DNA from: Motacilla alba alba
Lineage: Eukaryota > Chordata > Aves > Passeriformes > Motacillidae
Direction: 5' to 3'
DNA length: 64,000 nt
Assembly (NCBI RefSeq): GCF_015832195.1
Contig: NC_052017.1
Location: 66,341,801 to 66,405,800, forward strand
Part shown: positions 13,908 to 27,800 of the stretch, piece after piece
Layout: every line of letters starts with the position of its first letter
Position numbering within the stretch: position 1 is the stretch's first letter
The notes under the pieces: model-generated
The model's input: the letters and a program-made list of their open reading frames with translations, nothing else
Databases searched by the model: none
Told to the model about the DNA's origin: nothing
Translations under genes and position numbers: made by a program

Positions 13908-16900
13908 CAGATATATTCCCGTCCTGGGGCCTTAAAAGTGCACTAAATAATAACATTTATTGCAATCTGACTTCACTGTTTTCTTGAAATATTTATTTAG
14001 CTGTTTTTATTAAGAGTAGAGTCACTTGAATTTCGTATCTATTTAACAACCCTTACTGCTTGCTGATTGCATTCCAAGAGACAATCTGTAAATGCTGTTT
14101 CAGTTAAACTCTAGGGCTTTTTCCCCCACTAGCATAAAGCTGTCTCATTTTCTTGACACACCAGTTACTCTCACACAGGGTACCTACCGGCCACATACCA
14201 CTCAAAATAATTTTGCATAGAGTTGGAGATCTTTGAGGCTGTTCTCCATCAAATACCTAAGAAGGATATAAAGTCAAGCTTTATCTAAACCAACACTCAT
14301 GCCTGGGGCATTCACTGAACACTGTTATATACCATTGCTCCTACCAATAGTAATGCCTGTATTGTTTCACCAATATAGATGTCACAAGTTAGAACAAAAA
14401 GCCAAATTTCAACTAGCAGATCCTTCCCCACGCAGCCAATATGCAGTACCTGTGTTTCACATCTCTCACAAGCCACCTCCAACACCTTCGCACTGCAAAC
14501 TTTAGATTTTTGATAGAAAGCTGAGAGGGTTGAGCAGGAGGGGAAGACCACGTGAGCACAGCATGCACGCATCCACACAAAAAAACTGGGAGAAGAGATG
14601 GGGTGTGCTTTGTCCTACTTAACAACTGCTCCTCCTTCTGAAATGGGAACTTGAAACTTGGGAAATGAGGACAGAGGTGTCAAATTTGTCAGTACTGCTA
14701 GAGCACAATGAAGTGGGAGGAGATAGTTCTTTTTCCCCCCTGCTCATGTGGCCCATAGTTACACTGTATCGGTCCCACATTTCGTGACTTACATCAACAA
14801 CCTGAGCCTTTTCCTGTGGTCCTGTGGAGAAGCATCAGGTATTGATTGACCCAAGCTAGAGAGCCTCAGTGAATTTTGTAGGCCAAGAGCCTGCTCAGAC
14901 CCCACTACTAAGTGACAATCTCTCACATGCTCAGGCTAGGACCAGTGACAAAATTTTCCTCAAATCAAAGCAGCAGGAGGAGTTTGCGTGTTAGGTATTT
15001 TCTCTTCTCTCTGTAACACTGAGAACATTCACATCCACCTGTGAACACCACCTAACAGCTGCTGCACTGCTGTGAGGACCCAGGACACCAGTGACACTGC
15101 TGATCTCTCCTGCTCCCAGCACATCTTCCCCAGCAGCTTACAGCTGCAGGTGTTGCTCTTCACTTTTTCACTCTTACTTTTTTTTTCCAGGGCAGCTGGC
15201 AGGAGTCCTGTGACCTGAAAGACATGGAGGAAAACTGGAACAGATTTCTGTGGAGCTTGCTGGACAAAATGCCTACAACATCTTTGTTTTCAATAGCTCT
15301 GAGGGTCCTTGCTAGTCCTTTCATGAATTTACCTTTCTAGTTAAGACTTGGGCTTTTTGTGTACAGCACCACTGCTAATTCAAGTACCAATTGTTATACT
15401 CTAGCTTACTACCTCTGCACTCCAAGCACATAAAGAAATGCCAAAGTGATGGAAAAACAGGACATTAAAGTGATGTCTAACATAATCTGCACAATACACA
15501 AAAAAAGTTTTCAAAGGCTAGGAAAAAAATCTGCAGCATTAATTGTCCTCTGGCGACACAAAGAAGCAGATGCAAATATAGGAGTCCCAACTGTGACCAG
15601 CAGGTACTTAATTAAGGGAACACCACATGAAGACACGTGCTTAATTTGTTCAGGTGGCAAGGTTAACAAAATAAGCTTAGGGAATGAATGCAACACAAGC
15701 AGAATGACTTAAAAACTAAGAAAAAGCCAGTCAAGATGAATCACACATCATAATTGGTTTCCCCTCACCTTCCAAAAACATATTTATAAAGGAAAATAGT
15801 ATTTACAGCTCAAGTTAAACCACAACCACTTTACTCATCTGTTGTTTCAATTTTTCCTTAAGGCTTGTGTTTAAAGACAACCTGAAGCAGCCTTTTCACA
15901 TACACTACATTTAACAAGAAAGAACAAAAGTCATTACGATGAAGTTTTGTAGGAGAGGACACTACAAGAAAAGAAAGCAGCATCATTTTCCTCAGACTTC
16001 TCTTCTGGGCACCACCAAACAGAGATATCTGACCCCTCACTCCAGCAGCTGCTTGAGGATGCACAGGGGATCTCATGGACAAAAAGGCTTTCAGGCAGAT
16101 CTCCTGCCTCTGTGAGCCTCGTCTGATTCGCACAGTGCTGCTCTCACCGCAGTGAGGCACCATTACCAGTGTTTACATAAGTCTGAATCATGCAAACTAG
16201 GAAAGACAGAATAAGAGGTAAAATAATCAAAAGCTGCATCAGCAAGAGCTGTGGTTTCAGTCAGTGGAAAGCATTATTTTTAGAAAACCAGAATCTCTTA
16301 GTCACCATCCTTCAAATTCACTTGCCTGCACAGGCAAGAGCCAGGACCCTCTCCCTGGTCCAGTTCATTCCTCCTTCTCCAGAGTTTCTCCTCTCCTTCA
16401 TGCCCATGAAATCAGGCATGTGTGGCCAGCCCACATCATCTGCTAGACATGACCCACCCATGACCAGCTGCTGCATTTACTACAGCTCTGGTGGAGTCTT
16501 CCATATTTTGATTGTGATTGTATCCAACATTCCAAGGGCTGGCTTTTTTCAGGAGTCTTCTCCAGTTGTGCTCCACATGTACTTCAGCCTCAGATAACCA
16601 AAGCAGCTTTCACAGCTCAGCTGCCCCAGAAAGGACTCCAATATTTTTTTTCTCCTCAAGTACAGCTTGGGTTTATTCAACAAGAAAGGGCATAAGTAGC
16701 AATGTGGGCCCTTCATGCCACACACAGTGGCAGGCAAATACCCTGCAACCCAGCCAGAAATTATCTGAATTGCTGAATAATTGACTTTAAAGCTTGAATT
16801 GAAATCTAGGATGGCAGATCACACGCAATTCTGCTGAGGATTCCCCTCTTCTTCTCTCTTGCTTCTTTGTATCCCAGTTAGCCTGAACGCACCCACATGC

Positions 16901-19900
16901 TCATGGAATTCCTGCTGCAGCAGAGGGCAAGGCAAAACAGTGGAGACCTCTGCTACAGAGGCTCTGACACGGAGTGTGTGGCAGGGAGCAATAAGACAGC
17001 AACAAGGTGGATCCCACCAGGACACTGTGGCAGAGCACTGGCCATGTATTCTTCAGCACCAAGCTCTTGTCTGTATGACTTCCTGATGTGATTTTCCCAC
17101 CTTATCTTTGGGATCCAGAACCGATCTCTAGTAGCTTCCCACAGGCAAGAGGGCATTGGGCAAGAAAATCTGTGACATGGAGACAAACCACGAAACCCAC
17201 AAAAGACAGCAAGCATCTCCTTCCAGGCCACTATGACCTGGGCTTACTACACAATCCCTTACCTCAGCTGAGGTTCTGTCTGTATGTGCTGAGAGCAAGT
17301 TTTGCTGTCCTTACTCCCCAAATAGCAACAGTTGAATCTTCTCTCTGGGTAACTGCTGCCTCTGACTCTGGCAAAAGGCTGCACTTCCAGCAGAAGAAAC
17401 ACATCAGAAAACCACCGTTTGATATCAAAGCCTCTACAGTCTCTTAATAGTCCTTCATATTTTTTGTAGCTTCATACAGTTTTAGAAAATTTTAATTTTA
17501 AAATAATAAGTTTATTTAACTGTGATATTTCTCTCCTCTTGATTGCTGAGAGGATCTGTAGTACAAATCCAGGTTTTCTTCCATCTCAAATTGGTACAGT
17601 GCAAAGCCAAGAATACATATGTTGCTAGCTGGAAAATAAAGTGCCCTTGATTCCTAACTTTATTTTGGACAGTTCACTCCAAGTTATTAAAAGCCAAATT
17701 CAGTAGTGAAAAAATATATATAGCTTCAACTGTTTTGTGTGGGTTTAAAGTACTATTTGCTTTATGAGTAAGAGATTCAATAATGCATATATTTACATAA
17801 AAATAGTTTTGACATTTAAGTTAACTTCTTGCCAAGCTGGTGCAAAAATGGAAATGTAAAAAGCATAAGCACAGAAATAAGCCCCGTGCTGTAAGTCTGC
17901 TATTTACAGGTAATTTTTTTTCCTTGGCAATAATACCTGAACAGTATGTTTTATAGCACTAGACCTAGCCACTCTGAGTCAATTTAGTGTTTATGGAACG
18001 TGCCAGACTGACAGTTTGAGATTTAAATGCTCCATGCCAGCCTGTAGTTGAGCTGGGGTAGAGGTTAGGAGAGTTTCCAGAACCCAGGCCACTGATGGAC
18101 CCCAGTCGTGTTCTGCAGACATGACAAAATCCATGATGGCACGAGGCCAGTACACAGCAACGCGAACACCCAATTATTCCTCAAGCCCCAGGAGGCTTCT
18201 GAAGAGGGTGGCACCAACCTGTGCTGAGCAAGAGCATGGAATGACACACCTACCACAAGTCAAAGCCCCAAAATGGCTATAAAATGTCCAAAACTTTAAA
18301 ACTGATGCTGTTCAAAACTGCCCTACTCTACTAGCTCTGGGGATGACCATGCAGCAGTCCCTAGACAATGGATTTGATGGACAGAAGAAGTTGGAAACTT
18401 TTCTACTACAGTAACCAAGAGTCTTTTTTTTCCCCCCAGAGCAATTAGTCAGCTCAGGGATGTCAAAACATATAACTGGGCCATGAGACAAATTACAGTG
18501 TAAGTGCTGCTACTTTGCCAATGACCTAGCAGGCTTGACCCTGAGATTTCTAATGTTCGAAGTCTCACGTTCCTTGTTCAGTATTGCAATACTTCTAAAG
18601 ACGTTTCAATTAAGATGAAATGGCAGGCAAAGCTACCTGCATGGATCCTTCATATATATAAACAAATAACAACAAAGCCCAGATGACCAAAGGGGTGATA
18701 TATTTATATAAAAGAGAGAAATATAAAATAAATACACATAAATTCATCAAGCCTCTGGTTGCCGATTCACTCTTTTGCAAAAGTTCATGACAACTGGCTC
18801 ATCAATACTTAATACTCTGTCCCAGCTGAATGGTTTGTCAGTCAACAGTCAACAGTAATCTTTACATTCTAAGCATCAAAAATAGATGAACAGAAACAAT
18901 TATTCAGAGCTGAGGATAGTCTTGATCCTTACTGCAGCTTCATGTGTTACATATTTTTTTCTGCTGTGATCTCACTAGCAATGCATCACTGTTTTTAACC
19001 ACTCTGAGCACTGATTCTACGTTCAGCAGCTGTGTTTGTTTACAGGGCTAGAAATTAGCACAGGACAAATGGACTTCATCCAACTGAAATTTTATTTTGG
19101 CATTTTCCACTACACTTCACAATATATTGGTCCTCATAGACCAATTATGTATTTGCCACTGACGCTGGCCAAGGAGAGTGCATAAGCAAAGATGGTGCTC
19201 ACTAATACTACACAGGGATGCTTTTATTGCTCCAAATGTGGGATCCTTAATTACTTAGCGCAGCCCAGTCACTTGTGGCCAGGGAAGTCCACTACTGTAT
19301 TGTCCATACTTTTTTTTCACTAGGAACATAAAGAATGTCATCATAATCCATACTGCACTTTGCCAGCTCAGTAAGAGCGATTACATGCAACAATATTTTA
19401 TATTTAAAGGGACCTGCCTGTGCCCTTCACACTTATAATTGAGCTCCCAAAACCAATTCCAAAAGATGGTAAACCAAATCCAGACAAGTCAGCCCTAACA
19501 TAATTTTCCATTTGAACATTCATGTGCTTTTTCATGGACATGTATTTCAAAAGAAGCAAAAGAGCAGCCCTTCACCCCTATGTCCTTTACACCTCCTTGA
19601 CTATTACCTTAGCACAGAGCTGGGGGGTACTTCAGTTTTCCCCATCCTGCTCTAGAATAAACTATTCAAGAGGAGTTACTGAAATCACTGGAACATGGTG
19701 GCAAACACACCTGCTGAGTTCTCACACACCTGAAGTGTAATTTTAAATATTCACCCTAGTCATTCAGAATATGTTTGTAGGCAATTCCTATTTGTGTTAG
19801 AACTCACACAAGAGACAAACACAAAGTGCATTAAACTGTAGTTTAGAGACATCATGCTGATAAAAATACTCTTGTTCTATCTTAAAAAAATGTATTTTAG

Positions 19901-22900
19901 AGAAACTACCAAATAGTCTTGCAGGCACCAAACAATTTCTTCGGGCAAATATCCACAGCCAATCTGTCAATTAAACCAATAAGTCCTGATCAACTTTATT
20001 TTGGAGAGAATAAAGTTAAAAATACTATGCAAGCTCTTGAAATATGGTATTTTGGGGACTGAAAATGCCAGGAATATTTGCACGGCATTTTATTTCTGAG
20101 GAACTGCCTCTCACTATTTTTAAATTTGTTTCATGCAACAAACTCTGATAATTTAAAATAATAGCAATGATGATGTTCTGACATCACAAGATGCATGAAG
20201 AACCCTGTCAAAGTAATATATTGCATTCTGCCATGTAATTATGTTATGTTGGAGCAGAGTGTTGGAAAACTTAGTATAATCATTAGCCGAGCACTGAATG
20301 TTTTGATTGTCAGACAGGTTGTATATGATGCAAATATATGACTCAGAAATGATTTCACATAAACATTTTGGTAACAGTATTCTGACTCATAACCTCCAAC
20401 ATAGAAAATAACAAGCTGCACAAAACATCTGTGCGCTCTGAGCAGCCCCAGCTTGCAGCAACCTTTACAAGTCTCCCAGCACAGAGAGACCTGAGGTCCT
20501 ATCCCTGAGGACCTGCAGCTGAGAGACGCTGACACCTACCTTCCCAAAAGGAGTCAAAGAAGGAGCAAAAAGTGTTGTCATTCCCACCAGGGATCCCTGG
20601 CAGAGAGCTATGATAGTTTGTGCCATCTGAGAGCCTGCCCAGTGGGCACTGCTTGGTTTCAGTCCACAATTAACAGGGCTAAGATGGGAGGAAAGGTTTG
20701 TTGTTATTCCACCCCGAAGCTTCACCACGTCAAGTATGACACAATGCACAGTTCTTCTTCTATTTATTTTTTCATTCATTAGGAGACGGACAGCTTCTTT
20801 CACGGCCCCCTTCTGAAGACAAATGTGCAGTCTTGAGTGACAAGGAGGATTTACCGTCTGTTATTTCAGAGGAGGTTTGCCATGTTTATTCTGGAAAGTG
20901 CCATGAATTAATGAACTATCTCTTCAAGCCTCAGTGCATCGGAGCTGCCAGCTCTCTGGCTGCCAGAAGCAACAGACTGTTTTGGGACCCCATAAAACTG
21001 CTTTTACTGAGACTAGAGATAGCAACAGTATCAGGCAGACCCAATCCCAATAGCTTCTGAAACATAAAGGAGTCATTATACCAACTTCAGCTGTTACACT
21101 GCATTTTTATAGAGAGTTTCTCAACAAAACTGCCAGTTAACTCGGAAGAACATCTACTATTAGCTTCCCTGCAGCATTGGCTTTATCAAAAGTCAACCAA
21201 ACCTTTATTAGGCTCTCCAATAGTTTCAAATTAAACATGTGCTAGCCTGTGACCTCTTTCATCTCTCCTATGTTCAGCTGTTGGCAAGCATGTGTGAAGA
21301 GCCATGTCCCTAATGGAGCATGGCTGCAAAAGGCACAGACTGTACAACACTGATGAGCAAGGTCCACAAGCAGGAAAAACTAAAGCCTAAGCCAAGTGAG
21401 AACCTGTAGGCTCCAGCTGATTCATGCTGCCATCTGAAAAAAGCCAGGTTTCACCTGGAAGATAAGACCTCTTGTTTCACTGGCTCCATGAGCAACTGGA
21501 GGACTGGCCAGGTCAGTTAAACAGGTGAGATTGTAGGACCAAAAGCAAAAATTTCAGGGATCACATCCCTGGTCCAGTCATAACCCCTGAGCCTCAACTT
21601 AGTTACTTGGAAAATCAGTATAGAGTGATTTACATTTGCCAGAGCATACTGAGAGAGTTAAATGCTTATGAAGTGTTTTGAGGTTCTGAATAAAAGACTG
21701 AGTAGTATCTTGATGTTGTCTAGCAAGTAACGAGCATTACATATCCTGCAGAATGGAACATTTTTGGACAGGACAGCTGCTACAATCATTAAAATGTAAA
21801 AACTATCACATGCAAGAGACAAGACACAGACATCTCAAAGAGAAAATCTATTGTAGTACATTAAATAAATGTATTTTCTCTCCAGTTATCTTCCATATCT
21901 TAATAAGTCGGAACTTCCTTAAATATGAGAACTCTCTTTTTTTTTTTTTTCAAAGTCTCCCTTCATTTCTCTTCATTCCATTCCCCCTCTGCCTTTTTTC
22001 TTTGAGGGTTTAAAAAATTTTAAAAAAAAATTGAAAGAGCAAGCCAAGAGATTCACAATCACCAAAGTCTGCAGAACATACAGTGAATTTTGGCAGGACA
22101 TGCATGTTTATCCTTTTCATATGTTGTTTAAATTATTTTTATAAACAAGTCATTATCTTGCATAGCCACTGCTTGGTCCCTTTCATGTCAAAGATGTTTG
22201 ATGTTACAATAATTAAGCAGAAAGGTCTGCATGCTTGAAATGCTGTCTCAGGATGACGGTTTGTGGGCAAGAGAGGCTGCTGCTTTTCTAAAATGAAGCG
22301 TTTCTTTGCCAACCTTCATCATTTAAGTTGAGTACCTGGATTCTGTACTTGTGAATCAAATCTTTGTGTAGATATTAAAACATGAATTTCAAACCAGGCT
22401 TAAATTTTAGAACTATCCTCCTACTTTTTTTGCATCAAAATTGTGCACACATGTCAAGCCTTGCAGAGAAGCCTCTCCCTGCTCACACACGAGTGTTTTG
22501 AAGAACCAAGCCTGGCATCATTATGAAGACTCAGGTACATTAAAAGTGTGTAAGGCCTCTTCCTGCAGAAACATGAATGGGAAGCCAATGGTAAGTGACA
22601 CAGGAAATGCTACCTCCTTTTTTCCTGCAGAGCATCTGGCAATTAAAGACTGCTGCCTCTACCTCTGCTCATCTGAATTTGGACTGAAAGAGGGAGCTGG
22701 TGCTTCTGTGTCATGAGGAATTAAATCTGTGCCCACTTCTTTAATCCCTGATACAGAACACCTTTATCCAGATATTTTAAAGCAGTTTGAAAAATATGGA
22801 AGTTAGGCTGCAGCAAGTGTTCATGTTGAAACAACTTTGTATTATTACAGAGTTTACAAAGGCAGAGGCAGACAAGTCTTTTGCATCTTGTATGCATTAG

Positions 22901-24548
22901 TTACAGTTAAACCTTATTTTCCAACTTATTTGAACAATTTTATTCCCTGTAAAAAGACTGGAATTGACTGCTAAGAGCTTTACTCTTCTGGATTTCTCTC
23001 TCAAGTGGTCTGGAAAGCCCAGGAGAGACAAGGATGCAAGGGGGCACATCTGTTTCACACCATAGCTGTTGACCCTTTCCTCCCTCCAACACATCTTGGC
23101 TTATGTGTGCAACTATCGGACCCTGCTCATGAGCTCTAATCTTTCTCATTTTTTAAGTGCTCTTTGTTGCCTGCTGTGGAGCCTAACACTTGTGCTTCAA
23201 TAGACATTATGTCACCCTTTAGCCCTTGTACAAACAGAGTGTCTAATACCTTGACCATACCCACCACGCAAACGCGATGAGGTGAGCGACAAGATAAGAA
23301 AGCTACAGCAGTACACTTCAACATAAACATCTCTGCGCATGCTTTAAACGTGGCACATTTTACAGCCTGCACTTGATAAAAGAAACTGTAGATCTCCGTT
23401 TTACAAGATTTTGGGTTGAACAAATATGTATTCGTTAGAAGAGTGTTTCAAATAGCCAATTCATACATTTCTCACACTGCAAACAACTATTAACATAAAT
23501 GGAATAACACATCTTTGGAATACTGTTTGAAAACACTCCCTCATTTACTATCAGGAAATTTGACTCTTCAGAACAAGTGTTAACACTGTCTTGTTTAATT
23601 TGTAAAGCTATTCAAGCCATGAAGTACATCTGCACATTCAGTATATTTCCAATACTGTGCTTCTGTTTTCATTTTCAAAATGTTTTTATTTATACACTAA
23701 TATTTGACCTATGAATGTTCCAAGTTTATATGGAGCCAGCTGTTCTAAATTCTGGTTATACTGAGCATAAGTGCAAAACATCAGGTGATATCATTGGATA
23801 TTTTTAAGGGGAAAGTTCACAGGAAAGCAGTTATGTATTCTTGTGATTAACACCACATTGGATCAAAACAGTCATGTCTAGCTCTCTGAAAAATACAGCT
23901 ACTGTTTTAGTTAGCAGAACACTTCGGCTCTGTCTACATTATCCTTTTTTGCCAAAAGTTCCCACTGTTGCTACCACTGATTCAATTCTGTCATTGTGCT
24001 ATGATGAACACTGCTACGTAAAATAAAAAGAGCTGAAAGCAGCGCTGTCAAAATCTTTGTGCCCTTAACAACAAAACAAAAAAAAACAAACTCATTACAT
24101 CACCAAAAAAACCCAACCAACCCAAAACGCAAACAAACAAAAAAATCCATTCCAAAACTCTACCCAACACTACAAGACTGTTTCTTAAGTAACTAAAAGT
24201 TCAGGAAATGCCAACCCCAATCCACAGCAGTTTTTAGGAATCAAAGTCCATTACGAGGTATTAAACACCCCTGCAATCCCACAGGGACTCAGCTTCTTTA
24301 ATTAAGCTTTTTTCTCCTGCAACAGTCTTGCAGCAGCTGCAGCCACATCCCCTTCCCAAAGCCCCTGTGTGCAAAGCACCAGGCCACTTAGTGTGCTGCT
24401 GCCAGCCACCCCTGCTGCAAGGGCTGCAGCTCTGCAGAAGGCACCACTCCTCATCCTCTACCAGCCATGACTGAAAAAAAGGTGGAAACAAACGACTCAC
24501 TGAACGTTTTCAGGCATGTCTCCTCACCCTCAGCATATCATGGCTACA
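13908..24548. other. Intronic stretch without recognisable genes
   Basis: AT-rich sequence with short unrecognised open frames only. It includes a 14-base T run at 21937-21950 and an A-rich tract with interspersed C at about 24066-24145. There is a short tandem GTCAACA repeat near 18840-18856. No exon, RNA gene or transposon could be supported. Confidence 0.55.
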
Positions 24549-24847
24549 GAATCCCAGTCCCAAGTCCTCCCAATTCCCACTTAGAATTCCAGGCAGTTTG
24601 GGCTGGGATGGATCCTCAAAAGTCATCCAGATCAATCCCTGCCATGGACAGAAGCATTGTTCAGTAAAACAGGTTGCTCAAAGCCCCATCCAACCTGACT
24701 TTGAACAGCTCCAAGAATGGGGCATCCACAGCTCTTCTGGGGAACCTGCTTCAGTGTCTCACTACTGCTGTCTGAAAAACCTGCCTTTGGTCCAACCTAA
24801 ACCTACCCTGTCTGAGTTGAAAACTGCAGCTCCATCGAACAGGGAAT
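24549..24847 (-). mobile_element. CR1 LINE fragment, 3' terminal part
   Basis: On the plus strand the sequence reads like the reverse complement of a CR1 3' end. Recognisable words are CAGGTTGCTCAAAGCCCCAT, then a 'ccaacctgactttgaacagctcc' type segment, GGGGCATCCACAGCTCTTCT and GTCCAACCTAAACCTACCCT. The element is therefore on the minus strand and represents only the last ~300 bases (end of ORF2 and UTR). It is divergent, with no intact frame, and lies inside BMP6 intron 1. Confidence 0.85.
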
Positions 24848-27800
24848 CTAGGTGTGACCCAACACCAGGCTCCAAGAATCAGGTGGGCAGAAGACAGTTT
24901 TCCAGTCCTTAACCTCCATCTCCCAGGCTCTGAGGTCTGATAGTTGCTGTAACAAATGGGAATCTCTCATCCATGAGCCATTTTTCCATTTGGGCAATAG
25001 TGCTTGCTCTTTGCTTCACACTGCTATATAAATGGTCAAGTGGAAACGTTAAATGATTAGGAGCTGGGCTGAACTTTACAGCATAGCTGTGCATCTGCTG
25101 GGACACAGCAGAAACACACAATGGGACTGTTTACGTCCCAAGTAAATCATACCTTCCTCTAACCCCCTACAAGTTAGCAATGAGGCAAGATGACCTAAAG
25201 AGAATCATGACTCCATGGCATGGAAAGTCTAAACACCACCTTCCTTCCTCCTAAATCACAAACACCGCTTAGAAGTTTATATTTAAAACTACAAGAGAGA
25301 GTGTAACCACTGCAATGCACCGGACTAGACCCAGCAAGGATCCACATCTCCTTGGCAGAGGTACAAGCCTGCAGCAAGCAGTCCCAGCAGGAGCTCAGCA
25401 CAAGACATCCATGACAGCTGCCCAAGTGATTTTCTGCTAAAGCCATGTTGAGCTGAAAAAAAATTGCCAAAAAAAACCTTTTTATAATAAGTGGTTTAGC
25501 TTCAAATTTTTTCTGAGGGAAAGAACTAGGAAGTTCTGCTTTTATTTTTACAAAAAAATTTTAAAAAACCAAAAACCACCAGCCTCACACCTGGGTTTCT
25601 AATTCAAAATGCAACTTTTCATTTATTTATAGATAAAAAATTTGGCTTGAAGTAATCAAGACTGGTTTGGCAATACCAGCTTTTTAAATTACAATAAATT
25701 GCTGTTGTTATTGTTGTTGCTGGAACAAAAATTTGTGTGAAATGTTGAAGTCTAAGACTGTAAATTTTGAAGCTCTGAAAAGCTTTCACAAGACAGAGAA
25801 TAATCCTACTAATGTCACACTGTCTGGTTCCAGTAGCTTAGTCCAGATGACAGTCAGACTTGGATAAATTGCTTACATGAACACAACCTCCACTCATTTT
25901 AACAGTACAGTTTTTGAAGAGCAGCATTTCCAGGAGTCACACATCTTTCAGGGCTCCAACCAAAGACAGAAGGATGACTATAGTCCCTCAAATTCCAAGT
26001 CCAGAGGAGCTGAGGACTTCTGAAAGACCATTTGCCCATTCTTTAACTGTGTTGTCAGGCAGCTCCACACTAACAGGCAGCTTGCAACCAACAGCTACTT
26101 CAAGGAGATTACATAAATGAGGATTTCGAGCTGCATCAGTTGATCAGCAAATATAAGGCTGCTCTTTGGCACTTGGGAATCTGTCTTGGCATCAAAGCCC
26201 ACTATACAAGGCTTGGCAGAAGTCAGCAAACTCATTCCCATCATCAGCTTCGTGATTTCTAGTATTGGCCTGCTCTGGACACACGTGGAGGACACTGCTC
26301 ACATGCCGAGCAAGTCAGGCTGTACACAGCCAGCTGGCAGCACAGCCAGATCCACAGCATCACACACTCCAGTTATTACCTCTGAGTAGATGTCTTGACC
26401 TTTACAACACGTGGCCAAGAGTATAAACAGATGGGATGACAGTATGAATGGTACGGTCCCATCAATCCAATCACACAACATCCCTGAGACATCTTGGTTG
26501 CCTAATTTCCTATCTCCCAACAGCAAGCACGGTACTGGGAAAAAGGCAGGTGGGCTGATCAAATCCTTCAGATGAAAAAATTCACCTGCTTTAGAAACAC
26601 ATGTAAGGATGTTGGAGCACTGCTTCCCTCCTGTGAAAAGCTGTGCAGAACAAAGGCATATTGCTTGCACCTAAGGTGCTATGGATTTGTGCGAGATCAT
26701 TCCTAGAAGGAAATCTGGTAGGTCACCACTGCCAAAAAGATGAAAAGCCTGTTTGTAAGACATCACATGCATAAGGTGCTGCTTTGTAGGCAAGGGGAGA
26801 GAAAGAAAGAGAATGTATTTGTACAAGTCTTATATCTACCACCCAGCAACTTCCTTGCACTGAAAGGGAGCACCCTTGCCCCAGCTGACACTTGAAGTCT
26901 TGCAGGGAAGATGGGGATTGCCTTGTGTTTGGGGACTCAAAAATAGAAGAGTCTTTCCACCCCAATCCCAATTCAAATAGTGTTGAAGCTTCAGGGCTGA
27001 CTGCAGGACTGGCTGGCAAAAGGCGAGCTTTCCCTCAACCTTTTGCATGAAGCCCTCCCAAGGGACCTGTGGGTCTTATGATAAAAGGGAAAACTCTCTC
27101 TCCAAAAGTAGACATACAGTGAATCAGGGCTGTTAGTCTGCTACAAAAAGCCACAATGCTGAATAACCAGGTACCATACCCCAAAGCACACTTTTTATGA
27201 TCCTTATCTCTTGCAGGTCTGATGGGTTCAGACTTTTACTGCACGTCTATCAACAGCCCCAGATTTGGGTCACCGCAGAAACTCAGACTGCCACTGAATT
27301 CCTTGGGTTTGATTGTAGGAAGTGCATGGCTGTTTATCCTCTCAGTGTGGATGCCACGATAGGAGGACATGGGTGAAGACCATGTTCTGACATAGGATTG
27401 CTTCACAGCACCCTTCACGATACACAATAATTCTGGATGCTGTTAAAGCAGCCAAGTCTTTGAGAGCCTTGTTTTCTGCTGCTTCACACAGCATGCACTA
27501 CTCTGAAGACACCAGCTGGTGAACAGAGGATGCAGCACAGATCCCCTTCACATCAACACTGATGTGCCTGAGAACACTGGGGTCAAGGGATATGTATCTC
27601 CATCCCAACCCCAGGCTGTTCTGCCAAGAGAAGATAACCTTATCTCGTGCCATGAGGAAGGTACATTTTCCAGATAGGAAACATTAATAGATGTTATTCC
27701 CCCAAAAGTACTGTGTCAAGACATGCCACATATTTATATCAAGGCTGTTCCTACAAGAAGAGCTAATCAGTTTCACAAAGATGCCTGGCCCACAACGCAC